This document shows, piece after piece, positions 1-6,000 of a stretch of 10,146 bases of DNA; position 1 is the first letter of the stretch, and each line of letters starts with the position of its first letter. Position numbers and translations under genes: made by a program. The notes under the pieces are model-generated. The model was given only the letters and a program-made list of their open reading frames with translations. It was not told the DNA's origin and ran no database searches. The stretch comes from Gracilaria vermiculophylla (Eukaryota > Rhodophyta > Florideophyceae > Gracilariales > Gracilariaceae). The stretch spans positions 178,670-188,815 of the forward strand of contig JAHNZQ020000010.1 of assembly GCA_019155205.2 (NCBI GenBank), read 5' to 3'.

Positions 1-733
1 CCGGCAGTCCGGCGTGCGCTTCAACGGCTAACCGCTGCGCTAATCATCATAAAATAACCATACCTCTTCGGAGGGCAAGTACCGACTAAGTCGTGAGAAA
101 TCCCCCAGAAGGGCGTTGCACTTCAGTGGTACGAGTTTTTCTTCATCTGTTGAAACTTAGAAGTTACATTAGCCTTATGTGACTTATTACGTCTTCCATA
201 CTTCATTTTGAATGAAGGAGAAATGACATAAATGTAATACAGTGGCTCCTACGGAAATATGGTGGTTTGGCCTTAAGGTATAATATTCCTAAGGAGGGTT
301 CGTAATTTATTAGCTGGGCCACGTGGTGCATAATCTCGCCCGCGTGCGCTACAGTATCCTTGAGGAACGGTAGAATTATTATTTATTTTAAATATTTTAT
401 GCAGGTATTTAGCACAGTAGCGAGACCTGCCGAGGCGGGCTCCCGGCTTGATACTTAATCTGCCGGTTGAGTACCACGTCTGGGGAGGTAAAGATAAGCA
501 CCCTGGAGTCTTCATGTACTTTTCCCGTTTGAGTCTCTCGTCGATCAACTCAGGTTTCTAAGCCGCCGATCCCCAGGTCGCATTATAGCAGCGCCTGTAG
601 GAGCATTGTCCGCCCAGTGAATCTCCCCCTCCGCTTGGTGCTTGCGGATCTCTTTCAGAATTCTCCCGGCTCGCGACAGCGGATACCGGAGACCACCTTT
701 AGGAATACGCGCCTTTGGAGTCAATAAAAACTC
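1..733. other. Unassigned region left of the copia gag remnant
   Basis: No protein or RNA family is recognised here. The longest open stretch (minus, about 273-548) begins at a TTG and has no motif I know. The composition is patchy: GC-rich runs (about 420-480, 570-700) alternate with a very AT-rich run (about 372-402). Two local hairpins are visible: a perfect 7-bp stem with a 3-nt loop at 201-217 (CTTCATT/AATGAAG) and a compact GC hairpin at 422-442. Because it lies downstream of the gag remnant on the minus strand, it could be older transposon sequence or an unrelated insertion, but no LTR, primer-binding site or protease/integrase motif was found. Confidence 0.4.
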
Positions 734-1318
734 CTAACGGACGTTGTGCTTTACTACCTCGACAGGAGGGCTGACAGTACCACAATAAACTTGAATATTA
801 GAAATCAAACGATAATAATCTGAGTTGGCTTGCGTTGACTGAAAGAAGAGAAAATCAGTCAAGCGAAAGTCTTTTTCGAAACCTTCCAAGATGTGGTCGG
901 ACATGTCATTGTCATCCACGTTGACATCAAGATCAATAAGTGCATCGATAGCATCAGCTTTTTTCTGCAGATAAGTCGAAATTTCATACAAACATGACTC
1001 GATGGTAATGTCTTGAAGAGCTCTCTTGCACGTTTGAATATTACGCGTGCTCGTAGGTCCATAGTGTCGGCGTAAAGCAGCCCAAATTTCATGAAGACGA
1101 TATAGATTTTTCACGAGATAGTAGACTTCAGGTGCAATATTTCTCTTGATAAGAAAAGAAGCTTTTGCTTCAACATCATGTTCATCTTCAGGTGCTTCAT
1201 CATCTTCATATAAAAATTGATGAAGACTTTAAGATTTCAAAAGACACAGCATAAGGTCCCTCCATGTGATCCAGTTAGTCCGCTTCAACAATGCAATTTT
1301 TGTGCATTATGAAGCCAT
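734..1318 (-). pseudogene. Ty1/copia-type retrotransposon gag remnant
   Basis: One minus-strand frame runs from an ATG complementary to 1316-1318 to a TAG at 734-736, broken by two TAA codons (complement of 1307-1309 and 1229-1231). The translation has the shape of copia gag (UBN2-like) proteins. An N-terminal block reads KIALLKRTNWITWRDLML, matching the usual 'L...NY..W...M...L' start. An acidic stretch follows, then LHEIWAALRRHYG, corresponding to 'A.e.W..L...y'. Next comes a helical section ending SDHILEGFEKDFR, which matches the gag signature '.e.iL.gLP..y'. In the intact element gag would assemble virus-like particles. No zinc knuckle, protease, integrase or reverse transcriptase follows, so this is a fragment. 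Reading frame is kept across about 195 codons, so decay is by substitution and probably not very old. The family call rests on pattern recognition, not a search. Confidence 0.7.
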
Positions 1319-2252
1319 CACAGAAGAGGAAAAACCAGCCGGGACTGTTTATCTGAAGAAAAAAGGAGGAAAAGGTTGCTAGTCAATCTCCTCGAGCAAA
1401 AACGCTGAGGTTCTTTTACAAAGCTGTGGTAGGTTGGGCTGCGAGCTTTTATACTCTATAGGACTTGATGTGACAGATAATATCGTAAAGGGTGTTTTCC
1501 AATTTAGCCGTTATCCAATAAAAATTATCCGTTACTAGGATGCAGCCTTCTCGAGGTCTACAAATGAACTGGATTACAACACTGAGTGTTGCTTTATTCA
1601 AGGAACTACTCCGCCTAAAGTACTCATATGATTTTTATAAACGTAGACTCTACTGAAAGCTGCAGTTTTGTACTTCTTTTTCAGTCAGTTATGGACGAAA
1701 CCGGTCATACCTCTTTGAGTGAGGAGAAAGAGTTGCCTGCTCTATTTTGTGCGAATCGCATGCGGAAAGGAAAAACAGCCTTTGCAGGCGGTATGTGAAA
1801 CGAGGTATCAAAAATATTCCGACGCATTACTGTATATGTTGAACTGTTTCAAGATGGTGCATGATTTCAACTGAATTGAACGGTTTTTGCGCATGGATTC
1901 CAATTTTCTGAATGAGGGGTGGAGGTCGGCTGCTTCATCAATTCCATGGGTGATCGGAAGACTGCCCAACTCAGAATCGAGGAAACGCATGACCGTCCAG
2001 GGTGTCTCTAACGTCTTGTCGTTGCAATCACTACCACTCAGGTTTGAGGTTTGCGACGACAAACGAGCCGCGGGCACAGTAAATAGGTAACTGGGCCGGG
2101 CGAACGAACCAGGGCCGCCGAGCCAAGCTGCTAAGGCGATGACATCATCACTGGTCGGCCCAGCAAGCCGCACAGCTGGCGCGAAAGCTGCGCAGGGGCT
2201 TGGAAGTAGCGTTGCAACTGGCGACACGCTGAGTGTGCGTTTCCGCACGGAG
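1319..2252. other. Intergenic region between gag remnant and NAXE
   Basis: No convincing gene. On the plus strand, 1383-1535 and 1539-1628 are open in one frame, separated by a TAG at 1536-1538. The second piece begins with Y-stop-DAAF and weakly recalls the 'Y.DA.f......s..G' block of retrotransposon RNase H, so this may be another retroelement scrap. A 56-codon plus ORF with an ATG lies at 1628-1798 (listed separately). The part nearest NAXE (about 1808-2252) becomes GC-rich and is open in several frames. It is most simply the 3' untranslated and downstream sequence of NAXE. I could not place a polyadenylation signal. Confidence 0.4.
1628..1798 (+). CDS. Possible small ORF, 56 aa, unknown
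   Basis: An ATG at 1628-1630 opens 56 codons ending in TGA at 1796-1798. The predicted peptide is mixed, with a hydrophobic patch (SFVLLF) near residue 14 and an internal Met at residue 22. No family is recognised. A pyrimidine-rich stretch ending in CAG lies just upstream of the internal ATG and would suit a 3' splice site, so a downstream exon is also possible. It sits among retroelement debris, and a chance ORF is the likeliest explanation. Confidence 0.12.
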   Translation: MIFINVDSTESCSFVLLFQSVMDETGHTSLSEEKELPALFCANRMRKGKTAFAGGM

Positions 2253-3101
2253 TCAGTGCAGGCGCGTCACCAAGTCGGTGCCTTCGTACTGCGCCACTCG
2301 CATGTCGAGCTCGGCGCTGAGGCGCGGCGGAATGAACCGCCCCCCCACGTAGTGACGGGCGCCCTGCGCCTCCGCGTGGCGGGCGCAGCGCTTCGGCGCC
2401 GATAGCGACACCAGCACGTCTGGCACGCGAAGCGCACCCGGCCAGACGTTGCCGTCGTCGACGTGCCAGCCGCTCGGCACGTCCACGCAGATGAGCGTCG
2501 CGCGCGTGCAGCGGTTCATCTCGTCGATGGCCGCGCGGTACGGCGCGCGCACGCCGCCAGAGCCGTCGAACGAAAAGCCGAACACGGCGTCCACGACGGT
2601 CGCCGCGTCGCGCAGCGGGCTGGCCGCGCCGGTGTGCACGGGCAGCGCCAGCGCGCGGAGCTGCGTCGCGAGCGCGGCGAAGAGCGGCTTGGTGGGCGGC
2701 TTGGGCAGCCACACGCGCACATCCTGGAAGCCAAAGTGGAACAGGTGGCGCGCGGCAACCATGCCGTCGCCGCCATTGTTGCCCGGCCCGCACACGATGC
2801 AGACGGGCCGCTGCCTGTCGGGCGCGCACACGGCCACGGCCTCGGCAACGGCGAGCCCCGCCAGCTCCATGAGCTGCGGCAGCGAGTGGCCGTACGCCTC
2901 AGACATGAGCGCGCGGTCAAGCTCGGCCGCCTTCACCGCGCTGATGTAATCGACGTTCTGCGCGCGCGGCGGCGGCGATGGAGGCGGCGACGAGGGCGCC
3001 ATACCGCAAATCAGCGTGCGGGTGCCGCAGTGAGAAACTTGCCGTCGCACGAGCAGCAGTGCCGGCAACGGACGGAGATATGCGGCAGCCGTCCTCCCCA
3101 T
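2253..3101 (-). CDS. NAXE: NAD(P)H-hydrate epimerase (YjeF N-terminal domain)
   Basis: Epimerase of the NAD(P)HX repair pathway. It interconverts the R and S forms of hydrated NADH/NADPH so that the ATP/ADP-dependent dehydratase (NAXD) can restore the cofactor. Counted from the ATG complementary to 3099-3101, the protein is 282 aa, close to known eukaryotic lengths. Visible motifs in order: the N-terminal helix ISAVKAAELDRALM (53-66) and QLMELAG; the nucleotide-binding loop GPGNNGGDG (105-113); DAVFGFSFDG (171-180); DVPSGWHVDDG (207-217); PDVLVSLSAPK (227-237); YVGGRFIPP (251-259); and the terminal YEGTDLV. All core blocks are present and uninterrupted, ending in TGA. Residues 1-33 are rich in Arg, Ala and Leu with no acidic residue, as in a mitochondrial or plastid targeting peptide. 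A later ATG (3000-3002) precedes a Pro-rich linker and would give a leaderless protein of 249 aa. Two earlier in-frame ATGs end at 3185 and 3167, so the exact start is uncertain. No intron is needed. Confidence 0.93.
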   Translation of the reverse strand: MGRTAAAYLRPLPALLLVRRQVSHCGTRTLICGMAPSSPPPSPPPRAQNVDYISAVKAAELDRALMSEAYGHSLPQLMELAGLAVAEAVAVCAPDRQRPVCIVCGPGNNGGDGMVAARHLFHFGFQDVRVWLPKPPTKPLFAALATQLRALALPVHTGAASPLRDAATVVDAVFGFSFDGSGGVRAPYRAAIDEMNRCTRATLICVDVPSGWHVDDGNVWPGALRVPDVLVSLSAPKRCARHAEAQGARHYVGGRFIPPRLSAELDMRVAQYEGTDLVTRLH

Positions 3102-3457
3102 CAGCAATGCTCGTCGAGGCGACAGCTCTCTCCCAGCGCGCTCGCACTGCGCGCCATTGACCTGCATGCATACTCGGCCACGCATCAGCAAAGCCACGCT
3201 ACCACGCGACCGCGAAGAACACGTGGCCAACGACCGCTATCCACACTGCTACCGCCGTCGTGCGCGGCGCCCATCCTCTCGCGCGACGCTGATTCCGTCA
3301 CCTTCGGCTTTTCCGGATAACAATTCCCTGCCGCTCCCCCCACCCTGCCGCTCCCCGCACCCTGCCGCTCCCCGCACCCTGCCGCTCCCCGCAGCCCATT
3401 GCCCCGCCGCAGTTGCACTTCGCACGCGTGTCGCCATTTCCCGCACATCCGCTCGCC
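3102..3457. promoter_or_regulatory. Shared divergent promoter region of NAXE and RPS21
   Basis: Only 356 bp separate the chosen NAXE start (minus) from the RPS21 start (plus), so both genes must be driven from this segment. It is GC-rich, with no evident TATA box. The part from 3102 to about 3185 may be coding if NAXE uses an earlier ATG. The main structure is the 17-bp tandem array at 3330-3397, immediately upstream of RPS21. That this is a bidirectional promoter is inferred from gene order only. Confidence 0.65.
3330..3397 (+). repeat. Four tandem 17-bp C-rich repeats
   Basis: Four contiguous units of GCCGCTCCCCGCACCCT: 3330-3346 (one mismatch, G to C at position 11), 3347-3363 (exact), 3364-3380 (exact), 3381-3397 (diverged at the last few bases). 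The array ends 60 bp before the RPS21 ATG. The opposite strand reads GGGG-rich, as in GC-box or KLF/SP-type sites, so repeated factor binding is plausible. A passive minisatellite is also possible. Confidence 0.9.
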
Positions 3458-3807
3458 ATGCAGAACGATAAAGGGGAGGTTGTAGACCTCTACATCCCGC
3501 GCAAATGGTGCGTTGACCCTGCTCGCACCGCCGCCACGCTGCCGCCGCCGCCGCCGCCGCCACGCCCGTGTGACTAACCTCCTTCCCGCTCCCGTCTCGC
3601 ACGCGCAGCTCGGCGTCGAACCGTCTCATCACCGCGAAGGACCACGCCTCGGTGCAGATCAACATCGCGCGCGTTGACGACAACGGCGTGGTCAGCGGCG
3701 AGTACGACACGATCGCCATTTGCGGCTACGTGCGACGCAAGGGGCTGAGTGACGAGGCGTTCTACCGCATCGCCAAGGACAAGGGCTACTACGAAACCAC
3801 AAAGTGA
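3458..3807 (+). CDS. RPS21: 40S ribosomal protein S21 (eS21)
   Basis: Small-subunit cytosolic ribosomal protein eS21, encoded by two exons, 3458-3507 and 3609-3807, giving 82 aa. Exon 1 reads MQNDKGEVVDLYIPRK, the typical eS21 N terminus. The split codon (TG + C) restores the Cys of the invariant KCSASNR block, followed by LITAKDHASVQINIA and later the conserved AICGYVRRKGLSDEA. The length matches the usual 80-90 aa, and the stop is TGA at 3805-3807. The intron interrupts the gene in phase 2, inside the K-C-S motif. The last ten residues (DKGYYETTK) diverge from family members I know, as is common at this end. The gene diverges from NAXE and converges with PP2C. Conserved motifs and exact splice signals make the assignment very secure. 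Confidence 0.96.
3508..3608 (+). other. Spliceosomal intron of RPS21, 101 nt
   Basis: The donor is TG|GTGCGT and the acceptor is ACGCGCAG|C. A consensus branch site, TGACTAAC, has its branch adenosine at 3577, 31 nt before the acceptor, followed by a pyrimidine-rich tract. Removing the intron joins AAA-TG to C-TCG and recreates the conserved K-C-S of eS21. Inside are seven perfect GCC triplets at 3541-3561. The donor departs from the common GTAAGT, which may be normal for this GC-rich host. Confidence 0.93.
3541..3561 (+). repeat. (GCC)7 trinucleotide repeat in the RPS21 intron
   Basis: Seven uninterrupted GCC units, a microsatellite expected to vary in length between individuals. It lies between the donor and the branch point, so moderate length changes would not touch splice signals. 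Confidence 0.95.
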
Positions 3808-4152
3808 TGATGCGTCAGTAAAGGAGCTGCAGTGCCGGCCTACCCGCGCGCTGCCCTGTCGGGCGTCGTCGCGCGGTTCGGCGCCGCCATGCGGACGATA
3901 CTGTGTTTTGTTTTATTGTCAAAATGGGGTAGAGGTCTTTGCCCTTTGTGTTAGTTGTTTAAGTGTACAGTCAAGACGTACAAATAGCGTTCATAGCAGA
4001 GCGAACGGACGACACACACGGCCTTCAAAAGCGTGTCGTTGCAAACGCGGGCGGTTTGCGAAAACTGGCCATACACATACACACACCTACCCACACACCA
4101 CACATTCACACACACGCACTCACTCACGTACAAGATTGCGCCTTGGCGCTCA
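3808..4152. other. Convergent 3' spacer between RPS21 and PP2C
   Basis: A 345-bp spacer receives the 3' ends of both flanking genes. On the minus strand, AATAAA (plus-strand TTTATT at 3912-3917) lies about 240 nt past the PP2C stop and could be its polyadenylation signal. If so, its 3' UTR would run over the CA repeat and close to the RPS21 stop. No plus-strand AATAAA was found for RPS21. A 6-bp stem with a 7-nt loop (GCAAAC/GTTTGC) lies at 4041-4059, beside the CA tract. No gene is recognised. Confidence 0.6.
4071..4127 (+). repeat. Imperfect CA-rich simple repeat
   Basis: A run of CA, CAC and TACACAC units covering nearly 60 bp, purine-pyrimidine alternating for much of its length, with scattered T and G interruptions. 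It ends 25 bp before the PP2C stop codon, so it would lie in the transcribed 3' UTR of that gene. Confidence 0.9.
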
Positions 4153-5346
4153 CTACGCGTGTGGCAGCTCATCAAAGTGCACGACGACAACGGACACATT
4201 GTCGGTGCTCCCACGTTGCAACGCCTCTTTGACGAGCAATCTGGCCACGCCGTCGCACTTCATTCCGCTTTCCAGCGCGTCGTGCGCCATAGCAATGACG
4301 CTCTTCTCGTCGACAAAGTCCCACAGCCCGTCGCACGCCAGGACGACAAACTCGTCGGCGGCCTCCAGCACGACCTGGTTGACGGACGGCGTGCTCACGA
4401 CGACGCTCTTCATGCAGTGGTCGCCAAACGCGCGCGACACGTTGAGCACGCCGTTGACGCGCGACCACGCGACGAAGCCGCCCGCGTCCTCGATGCGCTT
4501 CCGCTCGTGCTTGAGCACTGGGCGGTGGTCCTCCGACAGGCGCACCGCGCGGCCGGCGCGCCCCAGCACGGCGCGCGAGTCGCCGCAGTTGGCCGTGGTG
4601 AGGACGCGCCCCACGTGCGGCACGTGCGTGAGGAAGCAGGTGACGGCGGTGGCGCCGACGCGCGAGCAGTTGCGCAGCTTGAGCAGCGAGTCCATCTGCG
4701 CGTAGGCGCGCGAGAAGGCGGGCATGGCGTCGGCAGCGGCGGCCGAAGCGGCGGCGGCGTGCGGCGGCGGCGGCGGCGGCTTGGCGCAGACGGCAGCGCG
4801 CGGGCGTGGGCGCGGGCGCGGGCGCGAGTGGTTGGGGGACGGGGGGCGGGGTGGCACGGCGGAGGGCAGCGACAGCGACAGCGGCAGGCGCAGGTTGTCG
4901 TCGTGGCTGTCGGCGGCGAGCAGAGGGGATTGCGGCGACGGCGGCGGCGACAGCAGCGGGTGGGCGCGCAGCAGCTCGTCGACGAAGAAGCGGTGTAGCA
5001 GCTGGCTGAGGAGAGTGGCGACGAGCCTGCCGCCGTGGCCGTCGTAAACGGCCAGGAAGAGGGCGGGGAAGTGCAGCTGTGGCAGGTGGTCGATGACGGT
5101 CTCGTCCTCCATGGCGCGGCGGTGGCGGAAGTTGGCGTCGTGGTGGCATCCTACTTGCACGGCCAGGCGGGGGGGGCGCGGCGCACGGGGGTGCTGCGCG
5201 GCAGCGGACATGGAGCAGGGCGGGGACAGGACGCGCATTGGAGGGGTGACGGCGGCGACGAGCGGGCAGCGGAGCGGGAGGGGAGGAGTAGCACGGCGAG
5301 TGAGGAGGGCATGCGACAGCGGCGCGGGGGGGTCGGGCAGTGACAT
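4153..5346 (-). CDS. PP2C-type (PPM family) serine/threonine phosphatase
   Basis: Metal-dependent protein phosphatase that removes phosphate from Ser/Thr using two Mn/Mg ions. From the first ATG in the open frame (complement of 5344-5346) it is 397 aa and ends in TAG. PP2C motifs in order: RRAMED (76-81); DGHGG (102-106), with the metal-binding Asp; SRVGATAV (228-235); NCGDSRAVL (253-261); LSEDHRP (270-276); ERKRIEDAGGFV; GVLNVSRAFGD (299-309); VLACDGLWD (335-343); and GSTDNVSVVVV (379-389). All metal-ligand aspartates I can place are present, so the enzyme should be active. Odd points: an insertion of about 75 residues (132-209) rich in Pro, Ser, Arg and Ala separates DGHGG from the next core block, including RPRPRPRPR and a run of six Pro. 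The first 60-70 residues are also Pro/Ala-rich. Later ATGs (complement of 5236-5238 and 5209-5211) are alternative starts. An intron hidden in the low-complexity insert cannot be excluded. The subfamily and substrate are not determinable. Confidence 0.93.
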   Translation of the reverse strand: MSLPDPPAPLSHALLTRRATPPLPLRCPLVAAVTPPMRVLSPPCSMSAAAQHPRAPRPPRLAVQVGCHHDANFRHRRAMEDETVIDHLPQLHFPALFLAVYDGHGGRLVATLLSQLLHRFFVDELLRAHPLLSPPPSPQSPLLAADSHDDNLRLPLSLSLPSAVPPRPPSPNHSRPRPRPRPRAAVCAKPPPPPPHAAAASAAAADAMPAFSRAYAQMDSLLKLRNCSRVGATAVTCFLTHVPHVGRVLTTANCGDSRAVLGRAGRAVRLSEDHRPVLKHERKRIEDAGGFVAWSRVNGVLNVSRAFGDHCMKSVVVSTPSVNQVVLEAADEFVVLACDGLWDFVDEKSVIAMAHDALESGMKCDGVARLLVKEALQRGSTDNVSVVVVHFDELPHA

Positions 5347-5460
5347 CGGCGGCGAGGGGGCGCGGGGGGTGCGAGTGAGGCGGCGACGAAAGCAAAGTGC
5401 GAGGCGGCGCGGCTGCGAACAAACGAACGGCGCGGCACGGCCGTGGCGCGCGCGGCGGAG

Positions 5461-5480
5461 GGGCGCGCGCGCGCGCGCCC
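5461..5480. repeat. 20-bp perfect palindrome with (GC)8 core
   Basis: GGGCGCGCGCGCGCGCGCCC is its own reverse complement. The alternating GC core (5463-5478) is a classic Z-DNA or cruciform-forming sequence. It lies about 115 bp upstream of the PP2C start codon, in the presumed promoter or 5' UTR. Confidence 0.9.
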
Positions 5481-5603
5481 CACGGGCGCTTACAGAGCGC
5501 GCATGGCGGAAGCGTTTCGGGGCCGACGGCGGGGCGCGGCGGTTGGGGGGCGGTAAGTCGGCGCTGCTTCCACCGCCGCCGCGCGCCGCTCCGCCAGCGC
5601 GCG

Positions 5604-5729
5604 GATATTTTGGGCGCGCGCAGCGCGCGCGCTCGCGCCATTTGAGCGCGCCGCGGCCGGCGGCGCCGCGGCAGTGCTCGCCGCGCCGCGCTCGCCTCGC
5701 CGCTGCCGCCGCCACGGCGCCCAAATATC
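5604..5729. repeat. Inverted pair of GATATTT(T)GGGCGC
   Basis: GATATTTTGGGCGC at 5604-5617 and GCGCCCAAATATC at 5717-5729 are reverse complements apart from one extra T, and are the only AT-containing islands in this CpG-dense stretch. Their symmetry and position upstream of PP2C suggest a pair of binding sites. They bear a partial likeness to E2F-type TTTSSCGC elements, but the exact consensus is not matched. Confidence 0.55.
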
Positions 5730-6000
5730 TTTACGCGTGGAACGCGTGGGCACGTGGCGCTCGCGCCGCCCTTCGCCGCGTCTCGCGCGCCTTGGCGCAC
5801 TGTAACAGGTTGCCGCTGCGGCTACCGCCGAGCGCCCCCGCGTCGCCGCGTGTGCACGCGCCCGCTATGCGCTCCGCGTGATGGCGCTCTCGGCCACCTG
5901 GGCGCAGCAGCAGCACAGCTCTCCCCGGCTCACCGGCCCCCCCGGCTCACCGGCGCGTGCCCCTCGCCCGCCAACGCTCACTGTTCCCGTTGCAGTCAGC

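Larger units (their letters stand above)
5347..6000. promoter_or_regulatory. CpG-dense upstream region of the PP2C gene
   Basis: Extremely GC- and CpG-rich DNA with no ATG-started gene supported on either strand. The PP2C frame stays open to about 5724 but has no ATG upstream of 5346, so part of this is likely its 5' UTR and promoter. It contains a (GC)8 palindrome at 5461-5480, an inverted pair of GATATTT(T)GGGCGC at 5604-5617 and 5717-5729, and two near-tandem copies of CCCCGGCTCACCGGC at about 5921-5954. A 59-codon plus ORF from the ATG at 5881 shows no family features. Confidence 0.5.

Noticed and set aside
1..50. Minus strand TAGCGCAGCGGTTAG near the left edge looks like a tRNA A box
   Set aside because: No paired D stem, no cloverleaf and no B box can be shown; the rest would lie outside the window.
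2131..3320. Several long ORFs in other frames over NAXE (for example plus 2463-3320, minus 2131-2829)
   Set aside because: They are Arg/Ala/His-rich shadows typical of GC-rich coding DNA; only the NAXE frame carries conserved motifs.
3314..3328. CGGATAACAATTCCC matches the lac operator/pET vector string over 15 bases
   Set aside because: Flanking bases on both sides are not vector sequence and run smoothly into the promoter and the 17-bp repeats, so this is coincidence, not contamination.
5347..5724. N-terminal extension of PP2C upstream of 5346
   Set aside because: The frame is open but the only upstream start is TTG and the translation is Arg/Ala-rich without a motif; treated as 5' UTR.
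4033..5881. Long ORFs opposite or out of frame with PP2C (plus 4033-4998, minus 4172-5800, plus 5093-5881)
   Set aside because: Low-complexity Arg/Ala/Gly-rich translations with no domain; stop-free because of GC bias.
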